Source of the DNA: Cellvibrio sp. KY-YJ-3
GTDB taxonomy: Bacteria > Pseudomonadota > Gammaproteobacteria > Pseudomonadales > Cellvibrionaceae
NCBI RefSeq assembly: GCF_008806955.1
Contig: NZ_CP031727.1
Span: forward strand, 4,168,001 to 4,232,000
Direction: 5' to 3'
Length of the DNA stretch: 64,000 nt
This document shows, one piece after another, positions 19,358 through 29,244 of the stretch (positions are counted from its first letter, which is position 1; each line of letters starts with the position of its first letter). A program made the translations under genes and the position numbers. A model generated the notes under the pieces. It had not been told where the DNA came from, made no database searches, and saw only the letters and a program-made list of their open reading frames with translations.

Positions 19358-19426
19358 CGCCATTCCTGCAAAAGCAGTGATCCAAGGTATAGATTGTTAT
19401 GGATACCCGCGTTCGCGGACATGACG
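19358..19426. repeat. REP-like imperfect palindrome (CATTCC...GGACATGACG type)
   Basis: An imperfect inverted repeat of about 28-base arms: CGCCATTCCTGCAAAAGCAG on the left pairs with the complement of the right arm ending CCCGCGTTCGCGGACATGACG (19406-19426). It resembles the widespread 'CGTCATTCCCGCGAAGGCGGG' extragenic palindromes. Lies in the 182-base gap between cheY and the STAS gene. Left arm looks decayed. No T-run, so it is not a plain terminator. Confidence 0.55.
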
Positions 19427-19479
19427 ATAAATATATTTTCCAGAACTATCCCAAATCATTCACACACAAATGACTACCG

Positions 19480-19842
19480 TTAAATCAACATAGAAACCGC
19501 TTGTAGCATTTGCTCCGGACGGAAAGGTTTTACTATCCAGGCTTTGGCTCCCGCCGCTTGGCCTTCGCGTTTTTTTTCGTCGGCACCTTCGGTGGTGAGC
19601 ATAATCACCGGTGTAAATTTATAGGCCGGCTTTTGTTTCATCTCTTTTACAAAAGTGATGCCATCCATATTGGGCATATTCACATCGGAGATCACCAGAT
19701 TAATTTTTTGTCCATCGAGTTTATTCAGCGCATCCTTACCATCACTGGCCTCCACTACAGTGTAACCAGCCCCACGCAACGCAATCCCCACTACCTGACG
19801 CACACTGGCAGAATCATCAACCACTAAAATAACTTTGGACAT
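19480..19842 (-). CDS. cheY: Chemotaxis response regulator CheY
   Basis: 120-residue stand-alone receiver domain. Acidic pair VVDDSASVRQ, phospho-Asp in LVISDVNMPNMDG, Thr in VIMLTTEG and Lys in WIVKPF. It is one of the first genes of the che operon, 10 bases after the receptor-like gene at 19853. Because no flagellar genes are in the window, its output could be the flagellar motor or another target such as the EAL regulator's pathway; the sequence does not decide. Confidence 0.94.
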   Translation of the reverse strand: MSKVILVVDDSASVRQVVGIALRGAGYTVVEASDGKDALNKLDGQKINLVISDVNMPNMDGITFVKEMKQKPAYKFTPVIMLTTEGADEKKREGQAAGAKAWIVKPFRPEQMLQAVSMLI

Positions 19843-19852
19843 TCACGGCTCC

Positions 19853-21097
19853 CTAAAAAAACGTAATTTCAGAATTGTTTGGACTTTTGGAATGACCGGC
19901 ACCGCGATGCACATCAACCTGCTCCAAGGTGGTGTAGGTTTTTTGTACCGCGCGCAACCAGTCATTGATATCTATAGGCGCAACGGTTTCACCGTGGCGA
20001 ATGCGCGTTTCCTGCTCAGAAATAGCGCCCACCAATTTCTCCATATCATCGGTCACGTGACTGAGAATTTGGCTAACACGATCTTGAAATTGCAAATTGA
20101 CCAGCACCTCTTCCACACTGGCCTGCACGGCAGAACTTTCATGTTCCAATGTCTGCGCCGAGTGCATAATGCTTTCACTCGACTGTTGGAATTGTTCAAG
20201 CACTTGAGTGATTGACGCCTCTGATTTACTCAGGCGGGAGTTATCCTCCGCCGCGTATTCGGTGGTGCGTTCCAGTGTGGTTTGCAATACCGAATTAACC
20301 TGCTCAATGCGGCGCCCGATACGTGCACCGGTTTCACCCGAGCGCGTGGAGAGCGTGCGCACTTCATCCGCAACTACCGCAAAACCGCGCCCGTATTCAC
20401 CGGCACGCGCTGCTTCAATCGCCGCATTCAATGCCAACAAATTAGTTTGTGAGGCGATGCCCGCCACATCGGCACTCATGCCGCTAAGCTCTACGGTAAT
20501 TTTGGATAGCCCGGAAATTTCACCCAGCAATTCATCGCGCTGATTAATAGCCTGGCGCAAGGTTTGGGTAATTTCGTTCAATTCAGCATTGGCAAAATGG
20601 ATAACGCCCCCCAGACCTTTTTCACCACTCATGCTGTTCGCGGTGCTGGCAGAACTGGCCACTGCCGCCTGTAGCCGCTGATGAATATCAGAAAAACGCG
20701 TAACCAGCTCCGTAATGCTCGACTCTAATTGGTGGCGAGCCAAATCGGTTTGACGCTGCCAGAGCGGCAGCACTTCTTTGATTAGCTGCTGATAATTTTC
20801 CAATAATGGTTTGTAGTGTTGCGCGGTACCCAGCATGGCATTGGCCTGCTCCAAATCCGCGGTTAATTGACTCGCCTGTGCGGATAACTGATTAGCACTG
20901 TAAAAACCCACTGCCGCCGCTACCGCAATGGCCACCAGCGCAAGAAGCTTTAGCCAGCCGGCCGCACCAAAAAAAACCAGCAGTAACGCCACCAGAACTA
21001 CCAACGCCAAGCTCGCCAATAAGGGCAGGCGCGATTGAACGGGGGATGAATGTGAGTAAGCACCAGAGTTGGCACCATAGGATTGGTTATTGCGCAT
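19853..21097 (-). CDS. Methyl-accepting chemotaxis protein, N-terminal double TM, no HAMP
   Basis: 414 residues. Two adjacent membrane helices at about 24-46 and 47-66 with almost no periplasmic loop, then a long cytoplasmic coiled coil and a signalling tip [34 protein letters not shown]. No HAMP domain is evident. After the tip is [14 protein letters not shown], a motif shared by a class of such receptors, and the protein ends EITFF, a possible short C-terminal peptide. It is the first gene of the che operon. With no periplasmic domain it probably senses a membrane or cytoplasmic signal, or acts as an assembly partner. Confidence 0.9.
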   Translation of the reverse strand: MRNNQSYGANSGAYSHSSPVQSRLPLLASLALVVLVALLLVFFGAAGWLKLLALVAIAVAAAVGFYSANQLSAQASQLTADLEQANAMLGTAQHYKPLLENYQQLIKEVLPLWQRQTDLARHQLESSITELVTRFSDIHQRLQAAVASSASTANSMSGEKGLGGVIHFANAELNEITQTLRQAINQRDELLGEISGLSKITVELSGMSADVAGIASQTNLLALNAAIEAARAGEYGRGFAVVADEVRTLSTRSGETGARIGRRIEQVNSVLQTTLERTTEYAAEDNSRLSKSEASITQVLEQFQQSSESIMHSAQTLEHESSAVQASVEEVLVNLQFQDRVSQILSHVTDDMEKLVGAISEQETRIRHGETVAPIDINDWLRAVQKTYTTLEQVDVHRGAGHSKSPNNSEITFF

Positions 21098-21342
21098 CAG
21101 ATGTGTCCGTCAATGTGAAGAGCGAATGCGACTTTAGGCAATAGTTATTGCCGCACTAACAACAGTCGGGTAGGTGTTTAAGGTATAGACCTCGTTCATT
21201 GAGGTGTCAAAAGCGTTGCTTGAGTGGAATTACTCTGGACAAGGCTTCTGAAATCAGCCAGTTGTATAACCAAGGCGACACAAGAGAGCGAAAAATTAAT
21301 CGGTAAATTAATCAGAACGTTAAGCGAGAAATTACCAGGCAT
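21098..21342. other. Upstream region of che operon; no gene seen
   Basis: Region between the first che-operon gene and the ppc terminator. It should carry the che promoter (minus strand). I looked for a sigma-28 pattern (TAAA-N15-GCCGATAA) and found none that is convincing. A small dyad, GGCAATAGTTATTGCC (21135-21150), is perfect and could be a protein-binding site. Confidence 0.3.
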
Positions 21343-21379
21343 AAAAAAACGCCCAACTCTCACAGAGAATTGGGCGTTT
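21340..21379 (-). terminator. Rho-independent terminator of ppc
   Basis: Stem of 15 bp (21365-21379 with 21347-21361, one mismatch) and 3-base loop; in the minus-strand direction the hairpin AAACGCCCAA.../...TTGGGCGTTT runs into seven T. It lies about 65 bases beyond the ppc stop. Confidence 0.88.
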
Positions 21380-21443
21380 GATTGGCGATTAAGGCAGGTC
21401 GACTTAAAACAGCTAACCCCTTAGTGGATTAACCTGGACAGCA

Positions 21444-24059
21444 TCAACCCGTATTGCGCATACCGGCGGCAATACCGGCCATGGTCACTTTGAGCGCGCG
21501 TTCGAGGTCGGGGCTAATGGTCTCACTGCTGCGGTAACGCTTGAGCAACTCAGCTTGTAAATAGTTGAGCGGATCAACGTAGGGCTTACGCACTTCCAGC
21601 GACTGACGCAACATGGGTTCATCGGCAAGCAGTACATCTTGCTTCTTCATTTTGTTGATCAGGGTTTCCAAGGCTTTTAAATCGCCACGCAGCTCTTCAC
21701 CCAAACCGCGATATTCAACCGGCACCAATTGCTGTTCGTAATAGGTGCAGATTGGGCCATCGGCTTTACCAATTACCATTTCCAGCAAGTCGAGGAAACT
21801 GGAAAAAAACGGCCAGTTGCTGATCATGTCTTCCAGCAATTGCGGATCATTTTGCAGTGCATATTCAAATGCCTGACGGGTACCCAACCAGGCAGGCAAG
21901 TTCAAACGCACTTGCGTCCAGGCAAATACCCAGGGGATCGCACGCAGGCTTTCTACGCCACCGGTGGATTTACGTTTGGCCGGGCGGCTGCCCAGCGCCA
22001 GCAAACTCAATTCCTGTTCGGGAGTGAGGTTGCGGAAGTAAGGCACAAAATCCTTATGGCCACGCACTACTGCGCGATAAGCCTCAAGGCTGGACTTGCC
22101 CATGCGCTCGATCAGGTCGCGCCATTCTTGCTTGGGCGCAGCGTTGGGCGACATAGTGGCACGCAAGGTTGCGGTCACGTAGGACGACAAGCTGCTGAAA
22201 GCAACACGCGGCAAGCCAAACTTGTAGCGGATCATCTCGCCCTGCTCAGTGACACGGATACGACCTTTTACTGAGCCGGGAGGTTGCGATGCCATCGCTT
22301 TCTCTACCGGGCCGCCACCGCGACCAACGGTACCGCCACGACCATGGAACAGCACCAGCGATACCGCGAATTTGTCGGCAAGGGCAACCAGCTTTTCCTG
22401 TGCTTTGTATTGCGCCCAGGTAGCGGCAAGCTTGCCCGCATCTTTGGCGGAATCGGAATAGCCGATCATTACGGTTTGCTGTTGCGCTGAATACTGTTGA
22501 TACCACTCCAGATTCCACAAACGTTCCATCACAATCGGCGCGCGATCCAGGTCATCCAAGGTCTCAAACAGTGGCACAACAGGCATATTCCAGGTCATGC
22601 CAGACTCTTTCAACAAGAGTGCTACGGCAAGCACGTCAGACGGCTGCTGCGCCATGGAAATTACATAATGGGAGAGGATTTCACGGGGTTCTTGCGCCAC
22701 CACACGGCAGGTCGCGAGAACTTCAGCGGTGTCATCGCTCATTGGCCACGCAGCGGGCATCAATGGACGCTTGCTGGTTAGGGCTTCCAACAGGAAAGCT
22801 TGACGCTCCTCCTCTGACCAGGCGCGATAGTCGCCCAGCTCCAAATACTGCACCAGCTCATCAATCGCCTGCACATGGCGGTCGCCGTCCTGACGCACAT
22901 CCAGCGGCACCAGGTTGATGCCAAAACAATGCACGCGGCGAATGGTATCAACTAGCGGGCCGTTAGCAATATGCGGCAAGCCCACTTCATTTAAGGAGCG
23001 GAAGCAGAGCATCAAGGGCGCGAGCAAATCTTCACGGCTGGTGATCAAATCGGCGGGCGCTTCTACCGAGCGGCCTTGCAGACGAGCTTCAGCCCACTCC
23101 AGCGTAGCCTGGATGCGCTGGCGCAAATCGTACATCGCATCGCGATAAGGAGTAGCGGTATCAGGGTAGATTGCGCGCAGCTCATCGCTCGCCTCACTCA
23201 TACTCAAGTCGCCACCCAGACTGTAAATGTCGCGTGAATAAAGTTCAGCCGCCATCCAGCGGCCCAGCAACAATACTTCGCGGGTGATTTTGTGGGTTAC
23301 ATTGGGGTTGCCGTCGCGGTCGCCGCCCATCCATGAATAGAATTTGATGGGGCGAATATCTACCGGTAAATGACCGCCTAAATGACGCTGGGTCAGGCGA
23401 TCGAGGTGGCGGATAAAATCCGGCACGGCTTGCCACAGGCTGTTTTCGATAACGGCAAAGCCCCATTTGGCTTCGTCCACCGCGGTTGGGCGGGTGGTGC
23501 GGATTTCATCGGTGGCCCAAATCTCTTCCACCAAACGATGCAGGCGGCCACGCAATTTGTCTTGTTCAAATACCAGCAAGCTGGGGTTCTGGCGATCCGC
23601 CAGGGTGTCCACAATCTGGTCATACTTGCGGATCAGAGTGCGGCGCGTCACTTCAGTAGGGTGCGCAGTGAGTACCAACTCGATACGCAGCTTATTAATA
23701 AGCTCGGTGAGGGCGTCTTTGCCTTGCGCAGCCGCCAACTCAATGATCAATGCCTGCAGTTTGTCTTCCGCCTCGGCTTCGGCGCTGGAGAAGTATTCCT
23801 GATCGGCGATATTAGCCAAGTTCAGAAACTGGTTAAACGCGCGCACGATGGGCAGGATGCTCTGGTCATCCAGGCTGCTCAACATGGCAACCAGCGGCGC
23901 AGAATCGCCATTTTCGGCTTTGTTAATTGCCTTACCTAACTTGCGAATTCCTTCAACTTTGGAAAACAGCTCTTCACCCTCGTGGGCGTGAATCGTTTCA
24001 CCCAATAGCTCCCCTAGCAGGCGCACGTTTTCGCGCAGGGTTTCAGGTAGTTTTAACAT
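21444..24059 (-). CDS. ppc: Phosphoenolpyruvate carboxylase
   Basis: 871 residues, the usual bacterial length. Converts PEP and bicarbonate to oxaloacetate, the main anaplerotic step. Signatures: LVLTAHPTEVTRRTL with catalytic His, MIGYSDSAKDAGKLAA, VLFHGRGGTVGRGGGP (PEP-binding loop) and the C-terminal MRNTG. ATG at 24059 has GGAG 8 bases upstream; a GTG at 24065 is less likely. It is a single gene with its own terminator. The bicarbonate transporter at 2.1 kb could supply its substrate. Confidence 0.98.
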   Translation of the reverse strand: MLKLPETLRENVRLLGELLGETIHAHEGEELFSKVEGIRKLGKAINKAENGDSAPLVAMLSSLDDQSILPIVRAFNQFLNLANIADQEYFSSAEAEAEDKLQALIIELAAAQGKDALTELINKLRIELVLTAHPTEVTRRTLIRKYDQIVDTLADRQNPSLLVFEQDKLRGRLHRLVEEIWATDEIRTTRPTAVDEAKWGFAVIENSLWQAVPDFIRHLDRLTQRHLGGHLPVDIRPIKFYSWMGGDRDGNPNVTHKITREVLLLGRWMAAELYSRDIYSLGGDLSMSEASDELRAIYPDTATPYRDAMYDLRQRIQATLEWAEARLQGRSVEAPADLITSREDLLAPLMLCFRSLNEVGLPHIANGPLVDTIRRVHCFGINLVPLDVRQDGDRHVQAIDELVQYLELGDYRAWSEEERQAFLLEALTSKRPLMPAAWPMSDDTAEVLATCRVVAQEPREILSHYVISMAQQPSDVLAVALLLKESGMTWNMPVVPLFETLDDLDRAPIVMERLWNLEWYQQYSAQQQTVMIGYSDSAKDAGKLAATWAQYKAQEKLVALADKFAVSLVLFHGRGGTVGRGGGPVEKAMASQPPGSVKGRIRVTEQGEMIRYKFGLPRVAFSSLSSYVTATLRATMSPNAAPKQEWRDLIERMGKSSLEAYRAVVRGHKDFVPYFRNLTPEQELSLLALGSRPAKRKSTGGVESLRAIPWVFAWTQVRLNLPAWLGTRQAFEYALQNDPQLLEDMISNWPFFSSFLDLLEMVIGKADGPICTYYEQQLVPVEYRGLGEELRGDLKALETLINKMKKQDVLLADEPMLRQSLEVRKPYVDPLNYLQAELLKRYRSSETISPDLERALKVTMAGIAAGMRNTG

Positions 24060-24065
24060 GAGCAC

Positions 24066-24780
24066 TTCTCCAACAATCGATAAGAGGAAGATAAACAGAG
24101 AATCAAACAGTGACGGGATTAACCATCGCCGGTCAGATTGTCAGCCAATGGGCGCAGCAAAAGGTATGAAAGCTGCGAAATCTGTGCCTAATTATAAAAA
24201 GACGCAGGGCTAAACACCGCGTGCCACAACGGCGGCCGCGCAGATTACAAAGACACCCTCATGGATGCAATAGCCAGCTGAAAAACGATTAGGGATGCGC
24301 TTAAAAAATGCGCATTATTTACGCGCAATCTGCCGCAAAAAACGCTAGGGGGACAGCAACCAAGCCTGAAGACCGGGCACACCCTGCCCCACAACGGATC
24401 ACCCTTTCAATGAGGCAGCGGCAATACTGGTCAACTTGCCTGAATCCCAAGCCTAATGCCACAAAAAACACGCCGGCAGAGTACAAAATATCCACAACGA
24501 AGTATCCACAGAAGCTGTGAATAACTCTGTGTATAGCTCTTTAGCAAAAACCCCCGACCACTATATTTATTGGCTCCGGCCAGAAAGCTCAATAGATGAG
24601 CACCATCAAAACAGATGTATACCCGTCAACAAATGAAGCAACTGATAGTAAAAAGGAGCGCGGATCACCCGTAGCTGGACTATTCTGATTCTTCCACAGC
24701 AGGAATAGTGGATACCAAGCCACCACCATCTTTAAATAGTACCCCTACTCTGTAGGAGAGCCTTAAAAGGAGTGAGCGCT
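24066..24780. other. 715-base intergenic region between divergent ppc and TonB receptor
   Basis: No convincing gene. It must hold the ppc promoter (left) and the receptor-operon promoter (right). It contains ATGCGCAT, a perfect 8-base palindrome in the TTAAAAAATGCGCATTATT stretch near 24310, and a cluster of DnaA-box-like 9-mers at 24488-24536 described separately. Just before the receptor gene is AAGGAG at 24767-24772. Confidence 0.5.
24488..24536. repeat. DnaA-box-like cluster, copy 1 of a 29-base direct repeat
   Basis: Four 9-mers close to the DnaA box TTATNCACA: ATATCCACA (24488-24496), GTATCCACA (24502-24510), then inverted TGTGAATAA (24516-24524) and TGTGTATAG (24528-24536). Bases 24503-24531 are identical to 29701-29729. 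Includes the small dyad CACAG-AAG-CTGTG. Confidence 0.75.
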
Positions 24781-26754
24781 ATGCAAAGACCTGCGTTATT
24801 ACAGCACCCCGGTTTGATCACCGCATGGAGCATGCTTCTTCTTAGCCAGTCCGCTCTCGCCAACGTAGATTACTTCGACCTCACCCCCGAACAGCTTTTG
24901 AGTGCTGAAGTGCTCAGCGTGTCCAAAAAGGCAGAATCCATCGCCACTGCCCCCGCTGCGGTTTATATCGTCACCAGTGAAGACATCCAGCGCTCTGGCG
25001 TTACCACCATCCCCGATGCGCTGCGAATGGTTCCCGGTATGCAGGTTGCGCGCGTGGACTCCAACAGCTGGGCCATCAGCATTCGAGGTTTCAATACGGT
25101 TTTTGCAAACAAACTGCTGGTGCTGATTGATGGCCGGACGGTCTATAACCCGGTGTTTGGCGGTGTCTTCTGGGAAACCCATGATTTGATGCTGGAGGAT
25201 ATTGAGCGGATTGAAGTGATTCGTGGTCCGGGGGGCACACTCTGGGGCGCAAACGCGGTGAATGGCGTGATCAATATTCGCACCAAACACACGCGCAATA
25301 CCCAAGGCACTGTAGTCAGTGCGCTCTACGGCGACGAAGAGCAAGGCACCCTGAATGTTCGCCAGGGTGGAACCTTTGGCGATGCCGGAACATATCGGGT
25401 TTATGCCAAAGGATTTCAACGCGATGCCTCCCACAACCCTATGGGTGGCGACACCTATGATGAATGGGAGGGTTTCCGCACCGGGTTCCGCGCGGACTGG
25501 GGCGATGAATTTACCGTGCAGGGCGATGCCTACCGCACCAACGCTGAACAACTCCGCCGCCATTTTTCGTTTATTGCCCCTTTTGACCCCATAGAAGAAC
25601 AAACCATTGTTTATGAGGGCGTCAACCTTCTCGGGCGCTGGACGGATAGCCGCGCAGATGGATCGCAATTCAGTATCCAAAGTTATGTGGATTGGGCGCA
25701 GCGCGATGAGCCAATTAATTTCATCGATAACCGAATTATTTATGACCTGGAGGCGCAATATAATTTTGCGCCACTGGGTGCACATGAAGTGACTACCGGC
25801 GCAGGATTCCGCTTCCTCGCGGACGATCAGGAAGGCGATAACAACACCGCATTTTCGCCACAGAAACGTCGCAACAACCTTTATAGCGCGTTCATCCAGG
25901 ACAAAATTACCCTAGCGCCCGACGCCTGGTTTTTAACGCTGGGGTCAAAGTTTGAACATAACGAATTTTCAGGCTACGAAACACAGCCAAACATCCGCTT
26001 GCAATGGCACGCGAGCCAAACCCAAACCGTCTGGTCATCAATATCGCGCGCCGTACGCACCCCAACCCCGCTCGAAACTGACCTAACCAGCACACTGTTA
26101 AAAACGGCGACGGTAAGGGCGGCTTTTGTCCCCAATGATGATTTCAAATCAGAAAAATTAACCGCCTATGAGCTGGGGTATCGCCAGCAACTTACATCGC
26201 TTTTGTCGATGGATCTTGCCGTTTTTTATAACGACTACGATTACTTGCAAACGGTAAGTATTCTGGCCCCTGTCCCGGTAATCAACGGCATTGATCCTCC
26301 GCATTTACTTGTTCCGGTCAAATTTACCAATGATATGACAGGAAAAACTGACGGTTTTGAAGCGGTGCTTAACTGGTCGGCAAATGAGGATTTAAAAATA
26401 GCCGTCAACTACAGTTTCCTTCACATCAACCTTGATGCACTGCTTCCCACACAAGAAGGCGGTGAAAGCCTTTACCCCAGACACCAGGCGGGTACAAAAA
26501 TATTCTGGAATATTAACGATGATTGGACGCTGGATACCTCAGCCACTTATGTCGATAAATTACCGGCGGGCAATGTCGATAGCTATATACGCCTGGACAT
26601 CAACCTGGGTGGGTACATCAGCAAAAACCTGCGCTTTAATCTGGTCGGACAAAACCTCACCGCCAGCCATCACCGCGAATTCGGCGCAGCAACCGATCTC
26701 AATGCCGGGGAGATTGAGCGCAGTATTTTTGGAAAGTTGACATGGCAATTTTAA
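24781..26754 (+). CDS. TonB-dependent outer-membrane receptor (YfiR-associated type)
   Basis: 657 residues. Signal peptide to about residue 28 (LLLSQSALA|NVDYF). The mature N-terminus LTPEQLLSAEVLSVSKKAE contains a TonB-box-like VLSVS and is typical of receptors paired with YfiR/DUF4154 proteins. Plug domain about 45-160 (IPDALRMVPGMQVARVDSN, SIRGFNTVFANKLLVLIDGR, IERIEVIRGPGGTLWGANAVNGVINI), then a beta-barrel ending in LTWQF with the terminal Phe expected for outer-membrane insertion. ATG at 24781 has AAGGAG 8 bases upstream. The ligand is unknown. The stop overlaps the YfiR gene by 13 bases, so they form an operon. Confidence 0.93.
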   Translation: MQRPALLQHPGLITAWSMLLLSQSALANVDYFDLTPEQLLSAEVLSVSKKAESIATAPAAVYIVTSEDIQRSGVTTIPDALRMVPGMQVARVDSNSWAISIRGFNTVFANKLLVLIDGRTVYNPVFGGVFWETHDLMLEDIERIEVIRGPGGTLWGANAVNGVINIRTKHTRNTQGTVVSALYGDEEQGTLNVRQGGTFGDAGTYRVYAKGFQRDASHNPMGGDTYDEWEGFRTGFRADWGDEFTVQGDAYRTNAEQLRRHFSFIAPFDPIEEQTIVYEGVNLLGRWTDSRADGSQFSIQSYVDWAQRDEPINFIDNRIIYDLEAQYNFAPLGAHEVTTGAGFRFLADDQEGDNNTAFSPQKRRNNLYSAFIQDKITLAPDAWFLTLGSKFEHNEFSGYETQPNIRLQWHASQTQTVWSSISRAVRTPTPLETDLTSTLLKTATVRAAFVPNDDFKSEKLTAYELGYRQQLTSLLSMDLAVFYNDYDYLQTVSILAPVPVINGIDPPHLLVPVKFTNDMTGKTDGFEAVLNWSANEDLKIAVNYSFLHINLDALLPTQEGGESLYPRHQAGTKIFWNINDDWTLDTSATYVDKLPAGNVDSYIRLDINLGGYISKNLRFNLVGQNLTASHHREFGAATDLNAGEIERSIFGKLTWQF

Positions 26755-27305
26755 CGCTGGGCAAAAAAATGGGAGCGGTAATCAGTACAGGAATAATTCT
26801 GTGCTTGCTTCCATTTTTTGTCTGCGCCGAAGAAAAAACCCTGCAATTATATGAACACAAAATCAAGGCCGGGCTGGTTTATAACCTGCTCAAATACACT
26901 ACATGGTCAAAAGAATCACCCGCGCAAACAAGCGGGAAATTACAAATATGCCTGTTTGGGGAGGACCCTTTTGACGGCTACCTTTCCCCCCTTAAAGGGC
27001 GCACTGCGCAACAGGCACTCATTTCAATAACCCACATCAATAAAGTGGAAAACACCACCGGGTGCAGCGTGGTTATTATTCATCGCGATCAGGAAAAAAA
27101 TCTCTCTGCATTGCTGCAATTTCTGCAGAATAAAAACGTGCTCACCATTAGTGATATCGCGCAATTCGCGCAGCGCGGCGGCATGGTCGAGATGAGCAAA
27201 GAAGACGAAAAAATTAATTTGTATATCAATAAAAACGCGGTAAATCACGCAGGGCTCAATATTCAGGAGCCTATGCTTAAACTAGCAAAAATAGTTGCCA
27301 GTTAA
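26742..27305 (+). CDS. YfiR family (DUF4154) periplasmic protein
   Basis: 187 residues with an N-terminal signal segment (GAVISTGIILCLLPFFVCA|EE). The mature part matches DUF4154: EHKIKAGLVYNLLKYTTWSKE at the N-terminus, LQICLFGEDPF, VVIIHRDQEKNL, NVLTISDIAQFAQRGGMVEM and INLYINKNAVNHAGLNIQEPMLKLAKIV at the end. In Pseudomonas/E. coli, YfiR holds the diguanylate cyclase YfiN inactive in the periplasm. No YfiN-type cyclase is adjacent here; the following gene is a membrane histidine kinase, so YfiR may regulate that instead (inference). GGAAAG lies 6 bases before the ATG. Confidence 0.92.
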   Translation: MAILTLGKKMGAVISTGIILCLLPFFVCAEEKTLQLYEHKIKAGLVYNLLKYTTWSKESPAQTSGKLQICLFGEDPFDGYLSPLKGRTAQQALISITHINKVENTTGCSVVIIHRDQEKNLSALLQFLQNKNVLTISDIAQFAQRGGMVEMSKEDEKINLYINKNAVNHAGLNIQEPMLKLAKIVAS

Positions 27306-27312
27306 AAAATTC

Positions 27313-29244
27313 ATGAAAAAACCGACGCCTAGTATTCGCACCATACTCTTATTAATTGTAGGAGCTCTCAACATCCTCATAGCGGTGCTGGTGGGCAATG
27401 GTGTGTATGAATCATGGGAAAACTATAAACAAGCACAGCGCCTCAAATTGGGTGCAAGTGTTATTGATGCGCTCTATGGCGCCACCAAAAGTTGGTCGTT
27501 AGAGCGCGCCTCATCCCTCTCCATTCTCCATGCCCCACCCGAATCGACGGAATCCATGCATCAGGATTTACTGAAAAATCGCCTGGAAGCTGATAAGGCA
27601 CTGGAGCTTGCCCTCACCAATTTAGCCACCAGCAACTTCAGCGCGGCCATTAATACAGAAACAATTAATGAACATTATCAACAATTACTGCAACAGCGAA
27701 CCGCTATAGACCAGGCACTTACACTACCCATTGCGCAACGCGACCCGCTGATTGCCAGGCAATATTTTGACCTTAGTACAGCGCTTATTACTGCCACACA
27801 AAATTTTATCCTTGTGTATTCCCGCACTTACCAACGAATCGACGCCACCATCGGCCAGCAAATGACCTTTAAATATTTTGTCTGGGAGCTGGCAGAACAC
27901 TCAGGTGAGGAGTATGCAATCATCGGCCAAATGATTGCTGAAAATAAAAAGCCCACGCCGGAACAACAGAAAAAACTCGTGTCACTGCGCGGCAATATCG
28001 AATATGGCTGGGAAATATTGCGGAAATTCGCCAAAAATAATGAGCTTGCAGAACAACTCCTCCCCTTAATGGAAGAGGCATACACCCATTACTTTTTTAC
28101 GTTTGATCAAATCAACGATCTGTTTTATTCCGGCTCTTCACTATCGGCTGATACGGCATACCCAATTAGCGCCGAAATGTGGCTAGGCATGTCTGCCCAG
28201 GCAGTTGAATCACTCTTGCTCTTGCAAGATAAAATTTTAACGGAAACCCAATTGCGGGTTGATCGTATTGAAGACAAGGCCAAGCAAGAAATTATGCTAA
28301 GCACCATCATATTTTTATTTGCATTGATATTAAGTTTGTATTGCTGGAGCATTATTGTATTCCGCATTGCACGCCCGGTGAATGCGATGGTGAATGCACT
28401 CTACACGGCAACCAAAGACAACACTTTCGAAGCGCCTAAAATTCGTCACCACAATGACGAAATTGGCAAGTTAGCAAAAGTATTGGAGGTGTTTCAAAGT
28501 AATACCCACAAAATACAACAGTCCAACGAGGCACTTGAGCGTTTTGCTTATATTGCTGCTCATGATTTAAAAACACCACTCAGGGCGGTGGATACTATTT
28601 CGCAATGGTTGGAAGAAGACCTGGAAGATTTACTGCCAGAAAAAAGTAAACAACACCTGGACGAACTACGCAGGCGCGTCAAATTTATGGATAAACTACT
28701 CGATGACACGCTGGAATATGCGCGTATAGATGCAACAATGGAATCGAAGCCCACCGAAATAATTAGCGGCCAACAACTTATCGATGAGATCACTACACTG
28801 TTAAATCCTCCTGCGGGTTTTAACATAAACATTGCCGAGCAATTAGCGCAAATCAATCTAAAAAAATTTCCCCTGCAGCAAATTCTATACAACCTGATTA
28901 ACAACGCGATTAAACACCACGACAAGGAATGTGGCACTGTCGACATACATATTGAGGAAAATGCATCAGGATACATTTTTTCAGTGCGTGACGATGGGCC
29001 GGGTATTGACCCGCGCTACCATCACAAAATATTTGAGATGTTCCAAACCTTGCAGCCACGCGATAAAAGTAAAGGTCGGGGCATGGGGCTGGCAATTGTC
29101 AGAAAGATTATTGCAACCACCGGGGGAGCTATTACAATTGAATCAGATATTGGAAAAGGGGCAATATTTCGTTTTACATGGCCCAAGTTAGAACCGGAAA
29201 ATACAGGAGACGCTTGTGCTAATGCTCGGAGACGATATGCGTGA
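27313..29244 (+). CDS. Membrane sensor histidine kinase with large periplasmic domain
   Basis: 643 residues from the ATG at 27313; a TTG at 27295 overlapping the yfiR-like stop is the alternative, and neither has a clear ribosome site. TM1 about 9-30, helical periplasmic sensor of about 295 residues (nitrate-/chemoreceptor-like helix content, no named domain), TM2 about 328-352 (STIIFLFALILSLYCWSIIVF), HAMP, coiled coil, HisKA with AAHDLKTPLRAV, ATPase with NLINNAIKHH (N box), VRDDGPGID (G1) and GRGMGLAIVRKI (G2). Third gene of the TonB-receptor/YfiR operon, overlapping the response regulator. Confidence 0.92.
   Translation: MKKPTPSIRTILLLIVGALNILIAVLVGNGVYESWENYKQAQRLKLGASVIDALYGATKSWSLERASSLSILHAPPESTESMHQDLLKNRLEADKALELALTNLATSNFSAAINTETINEHYQQLLQQRTAIDQALTLPIAQRDPLIARQYFDLSTALITATQNFILVYSRTYQRIDATIGQQMTFKYFVWELAEHSGEEYAIIGQMIAENKKPTPEQQKKLVSLRGNIEYGWEILRKFAKNNELAEQLLPLMEEAYTHYFFTFDQINDLFYSGSSLSADTAYPISAEMWLGMSAQAVESLLLLQDKILTETQLRVDRIEDKAKQEIMLSTIIFLFALILSLYCWSIIVFRIARPVNAMVNALYTATKDNTFEAPKIRHHNDEIGKLAKVLEVFQSNTHKIQQSNEALERFAYIAAHDLKTPLRAVDTISQWLEEDLEDLLPEKSKQHLDELRRRVKFMDKLLDDTLEYARIDATMESKPTEIISGQQLIDEITTLLNPPAGFNINIAEQLAQINLKKFPLQQILYNLINNAIKHHDKECGTVDIHIEENASGYIFSVRDDGPGIDPRYHHKIFEMFQTLQPRDKSKGRGMGLAIVRKIIATTGGAITIESDIGKGAIFRFTWPKLEPENTGDACANARRRYA

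Noticed and set aside
19298-19479. cheY-STAS gap as a small RNA or missing gene
   Set aside because: It contains a REP-like palindrome and no promoter or T-run terminator.
24799-25785. 328-residue minus-strand ORF inside the TonB receptor gene
   Set aside because: A frame shadow of the receptor. The receptor frame has clear plug and barrel features.
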